Of a stretch of 64,000 nt of DNA, positions 63,101-64,000 are shown piece by piece. Made by a program: the position numbers and the translations under genes. The first letter of the stretch is position 1; each line of letters starts with the position of its first letter. The notes beneath the pieces were generated by a model, which did no database searches, had not been told where the DNA came from, and saw only the letters and a program-made list of their open reading frames with translations. The stretch comes from DAIMFL01 sp964372215 (GTDB lineage: Bacteria > Pseudomonadota > Alphaproteobacteria > Dongiales > Dongiaceae), in contig CAYJQC010000017.1 of the NCBI GenBank assembly GCA_964372215.1, positions 33,824 to 97,823 of the forward strand, in the 5' to 3' direction.

Positions 63101-64000
63101 GAGCTCGTCGCCGACGATCTCGAACAGGGCGCCGTCGCCACCGGGTAGGATCTGGTAGGTGAAGCTGTCGCCGGCGTCGGGGTCGACCGTGCTGAGCGTG
63201 CCGACCACGGCGCCCGCCGCGTTCTCCGCCACGCTGTCGCCGTCGAGACCGATATCGGTTGGCGTCTCGTTGTCATTGCTGACCGCCACCGTGAAGGTGG
63301 TCGATGTCAGGTCGGGGGAGGCGCCGACCGTGGGGTCGTCGACCTGGACCTGGACCGCGTAGGAGTTCTTGGTCTCGAAGTCGAGCACCCCGGCCTTCAG
63401 CCGGAGCTCGCTGCCGACGATCTCGAACAGCCCGGCATCGGCGCCGATCAGCGTCAGGGTCTCGGCCCCCAGGGCGTCGTCGGTCACCACGATGTCGGCA
63501 ACCTTCACGCCCAGGGAGGTGTCGGTGTTCTCGGCGATCGACAGGGTGGTGTTGGCAAACGCCACCGCGGTCGGTGCCTCGTTCACGTCGGTGACGTCGA
63601 CGGTGAAGGTGGCGGAGGTCAGGTCGGGGGTGCCGCCGACCGTGGGGTCGTCGACCTGGACCTGGACCGCGTAGGAGTTCTTGGTCTCGAAGTCGAGCAC
63701 CCCGGCCTTCAGCCGGAGCTCGCTGCCGACGATCTCGAACAGCCCGGCATCGGCGCCGATCAGCGTCAGGGTCTCGGCCCCCAGGGCGTCGTCGGTCACC
63801 ACGATGTCGGCAACCTTCACGCCCAGGGAGGTGTCGGTGTTCTCGGCGATCGACAGGGTGGTGTTGGCAAACGCCACCGCGGTCGGTGCCTCGTTCACGT
63901 CGGTGACGTCGACGGTGAAGGTGGCGGAGGTCAGGTCGGGGGTGCCGCCGACCGTGGGGTCGTCGACCTGGACCTGGACCGCGTAGGAGTTCTTGGTCTC
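60176..64000 (-). CDS. Giant repeat/VWA/RTX surface or secreted protein (N-terminus beyond window)
   Basis: At least 1,270 residues; the frame is open to the right edge. From the N-terminal side: tandem cadherin-like repeats of about 104 and 97 residues (AFANTTLSIAENTDTSLG; DIGLDGDSVAENAAGAVVGTLS), then a VWA domain with MIDAS MFDRSGSMNE (about 62000 in the window), a VCBS-like segment (DYEYDGSDI, AYDYATSSGSGTEVFAYTI), RTX calcium repeats (GGDGNDRL, GGAGADEMFGGGGNDVLIGG), and a C-terminal end AYVLVQGAVIVSTS typical of type I secretion signals. Very likely a type I-secreted adhesin. No type I secretion genes are in the window. Confidence 0.9.
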   Translation of the reverse strand, partial: ETKNSYAVQVQVDDPTVGGTPDLTSATFTVDVTDVNEAPTAVAFANTTLSIAENTDTSLGVKVADIVVTDDALGAETLTLIGADAGLFEIVGSELRLKAGVLDFETKNSYAVQVQVDDPTVGGTPDLTSATFTVDVTDVNEAPTAVAFANTTLSIAENTDTSLGVKVADIVVTDDALGAETLTLIGADAGLFEIVGSELRLKAGVLDFETKNSYAVQVQVDDPTVGASPDLTSTTFTVAVSNDNETPTDIGLDGDSVAENAAGAVVGTLSTVDPDAGDSFTYQILPGGDGALFEIVGDELRVGGAGLDFEAGASRTVTVRSTDAGGLSTDKTFTVNVIDVNEAPTAVAFANTTLSIAENTDTSLGVKVADIVVTDDALGAETLTLIGADAGLFEIVGSELRLKAGVLDFETKASYAVQVQVDDPTVGASPDLTSTTFTVNVTDVNEAPTAVAFANTTLSIAENTDTSLGVKVADIVVTDDALGAETLTLIGADAGLFEIVGSELRLKAGVLDFETKNSYAVQVQVDDPTVGASPDLTSTTFTVAVSNDNETPTDIGLDGDSVAENAAGAVVGTLSTVDPDTGDSFTYQILDGGDGAQFQIVGDQLRVGDTGLDFEAGASRTVTVRSTDAGGLSTDKAFTIDVTDLNDMPTASDDEVDTTGSFDSINLVVMFDRSGSMNEDPNVDGFSTRIDLARAAIASLMSAYGSFATVNILIVDFAASADNSGWLSGPNALLEANAYLAGLTPNGNTNYAAAAGEVQTAFASGTPEADKNVVYFLSDGNPTTGGRGNVSGTVDDYRLTDAQIAAWENFLTANNFDRSFAVGIGAGVTNLVALEDIAFPNIAGDDNPVVLTDESQIFDTLLLTVAGTASGNVLTDAPEDQFGTDGAGSPAIVKIVVDGDDYEYDGSDITKNGVLFAAATFLLDIPATTLGGHFTFNFSTGAYDYATSSGSGTEVFAYTIMDGSGDLSTANLTINVVGTNVLQPNLVLGTDGSDVLNGDSNDSLTDIISGGDGNDRLVANGSNDLLIGGAGADEMFGGGGNDVLIGGTQGENTNNSIRAADGNDYLDGGPGLDYLFGNQGDDILVVGTGDQAHGNVGNDLFILKDNVDFGLIDGLNEASPGSFSIASTRGNILTFDGTLDLTTIASNKIVGIETISMNETDGTVTLSTGVINHFAGGSTTDVLILDGQDVLDMGSGTFDPTGSFAPFDDLSAKDAIRVDGDAGDTLQLTGGNWTHVTGSNGQPSGYELYVYDASGNSTEDAYVLVQGAVIVSTS
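62080..64000. repeat. Tandem repeat array with 312-bp unit and 915-bp higher-order period
   Basis: The anchor CAGGTCGG falls at 62393, 62705, 63308, 63620 and 63932, giving spacings of 312, 603, 312 and 312. A second anchor TGCTGAGC recurs at 62101 and 63016 (915 apart). The pattern is unit A (312 bp) twice plus unit B (291 bp), repeated as a 915-bp block, with a third A at the right edge. Copies differ at only a few bases, pointing to recent duplication or gene conversion. Confidence 0.93.

Noticed and set aside
61724..63148. Plus-strand Val/Gly/Asp-rich open frame in the repeat region
   Set aside because: It mirrors the cadherin-like repeats of the minus strand and has no start context or known fold.
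62369..64000. CRISPR or satellite array
   Set aside because: Periods of 312 and 915 bp, in-frame, encoding protein repeats; no short repeat-spacer structure.

Overview
The window is GC-rich, gene-dense bacterial chromosome with short or overlapping gene junctions. The gene content points to an alphaproteobacterium, probably Hyphomicrobiales or Rhodospirillales: a formate dehydrogenase cluster with DUF3305/DUF3306 and a small Tat protein, a rhizobial-type glycerol ABC transporter operon (glpRDSTPQUVK), a form I CO dehydrogenase cluster, and many small sugar-acid catabolic genes. The exact genus cannot be read from the sequence. There are no rRNA, tRNA, insertion-sequence or CRISPR signals that I could recognise. 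One 10-base run of N (59714-59723) marks an assembly join.

Layout. 1-2073: the end of a branched-chain amino acid type ABC transporter (livG, livF) and a convergent nicotinamidase. 2160-14173: a formate dehydrogenase module, made of a multi-cluster ferredoxin, a Cu/Zn superoxide dismutase, DUF3305, DUF3306, a TorD-type chaperone, a small Tat protein, the Mo/W catalytic subunit with Cys in place of Sec, the Fe-S subunit, a lipoprotein, cytochrome b, a PepSY-like secreted protein, a WD40-cytochrome c fusion and a 42-residue membrane peptide. 14487-20696: a sulfotransferase, DUF6352, a DmdA-like aminomethyltransferase, denD/otnI and a DadA-like oxidoreductase. 20995-23751: a LysR regulator divergent from an AhpD-like / DUF1348 / PPOX-fold gene set. 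23753-32066: coxC-M-S-L-D-E-F, an aerobic form I CO dehydrogenase with its maturation genes. 32213-43938: two back-to-back sugar-acid degradation clusters around a GntR regulator (dehydratases, SDR, FAH-family enzyme and a truncated SMP-30 on one side; dgoK, dgoA, an enolase-superfamily enzyme and a dehydrogenase on the other). 43929-54678: hutD-like gene and a complete glycerol uptake and oxidation operon. 54688-64000: GNAT, MFS, a secreted protein, a CHASE2 adenylate cyclase, a broken sigma-54 activator at the assembly gap, and the C-terminal part of a very large repeat/VWA/RTX surface protein that runs off the right edge.

How the genes fit together. Formate dehydrogenase and CO dehydrogenase within 20 kb suggest the cell can draw electrons from formate and CO as supplements to growth on sugar acids, glycerol and amino acids, i.e. 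a metabolically flexible soil or plant-associated heterotroph. The most unusual parts are the periplasmic extension of the formate dehydrogenase operon (SodC, PepSY-like protein, WD40-cytochrome c, two tiny membrane or lipid-anchored proteins), a long hairpin between coxL and coxD, complementary degenerate ATPase sites in GlpS/GlpT, a hybrid sugar-acid cluster with a decayed lactonase, and the 915-bp higher-order repeat in the giant surface protein.
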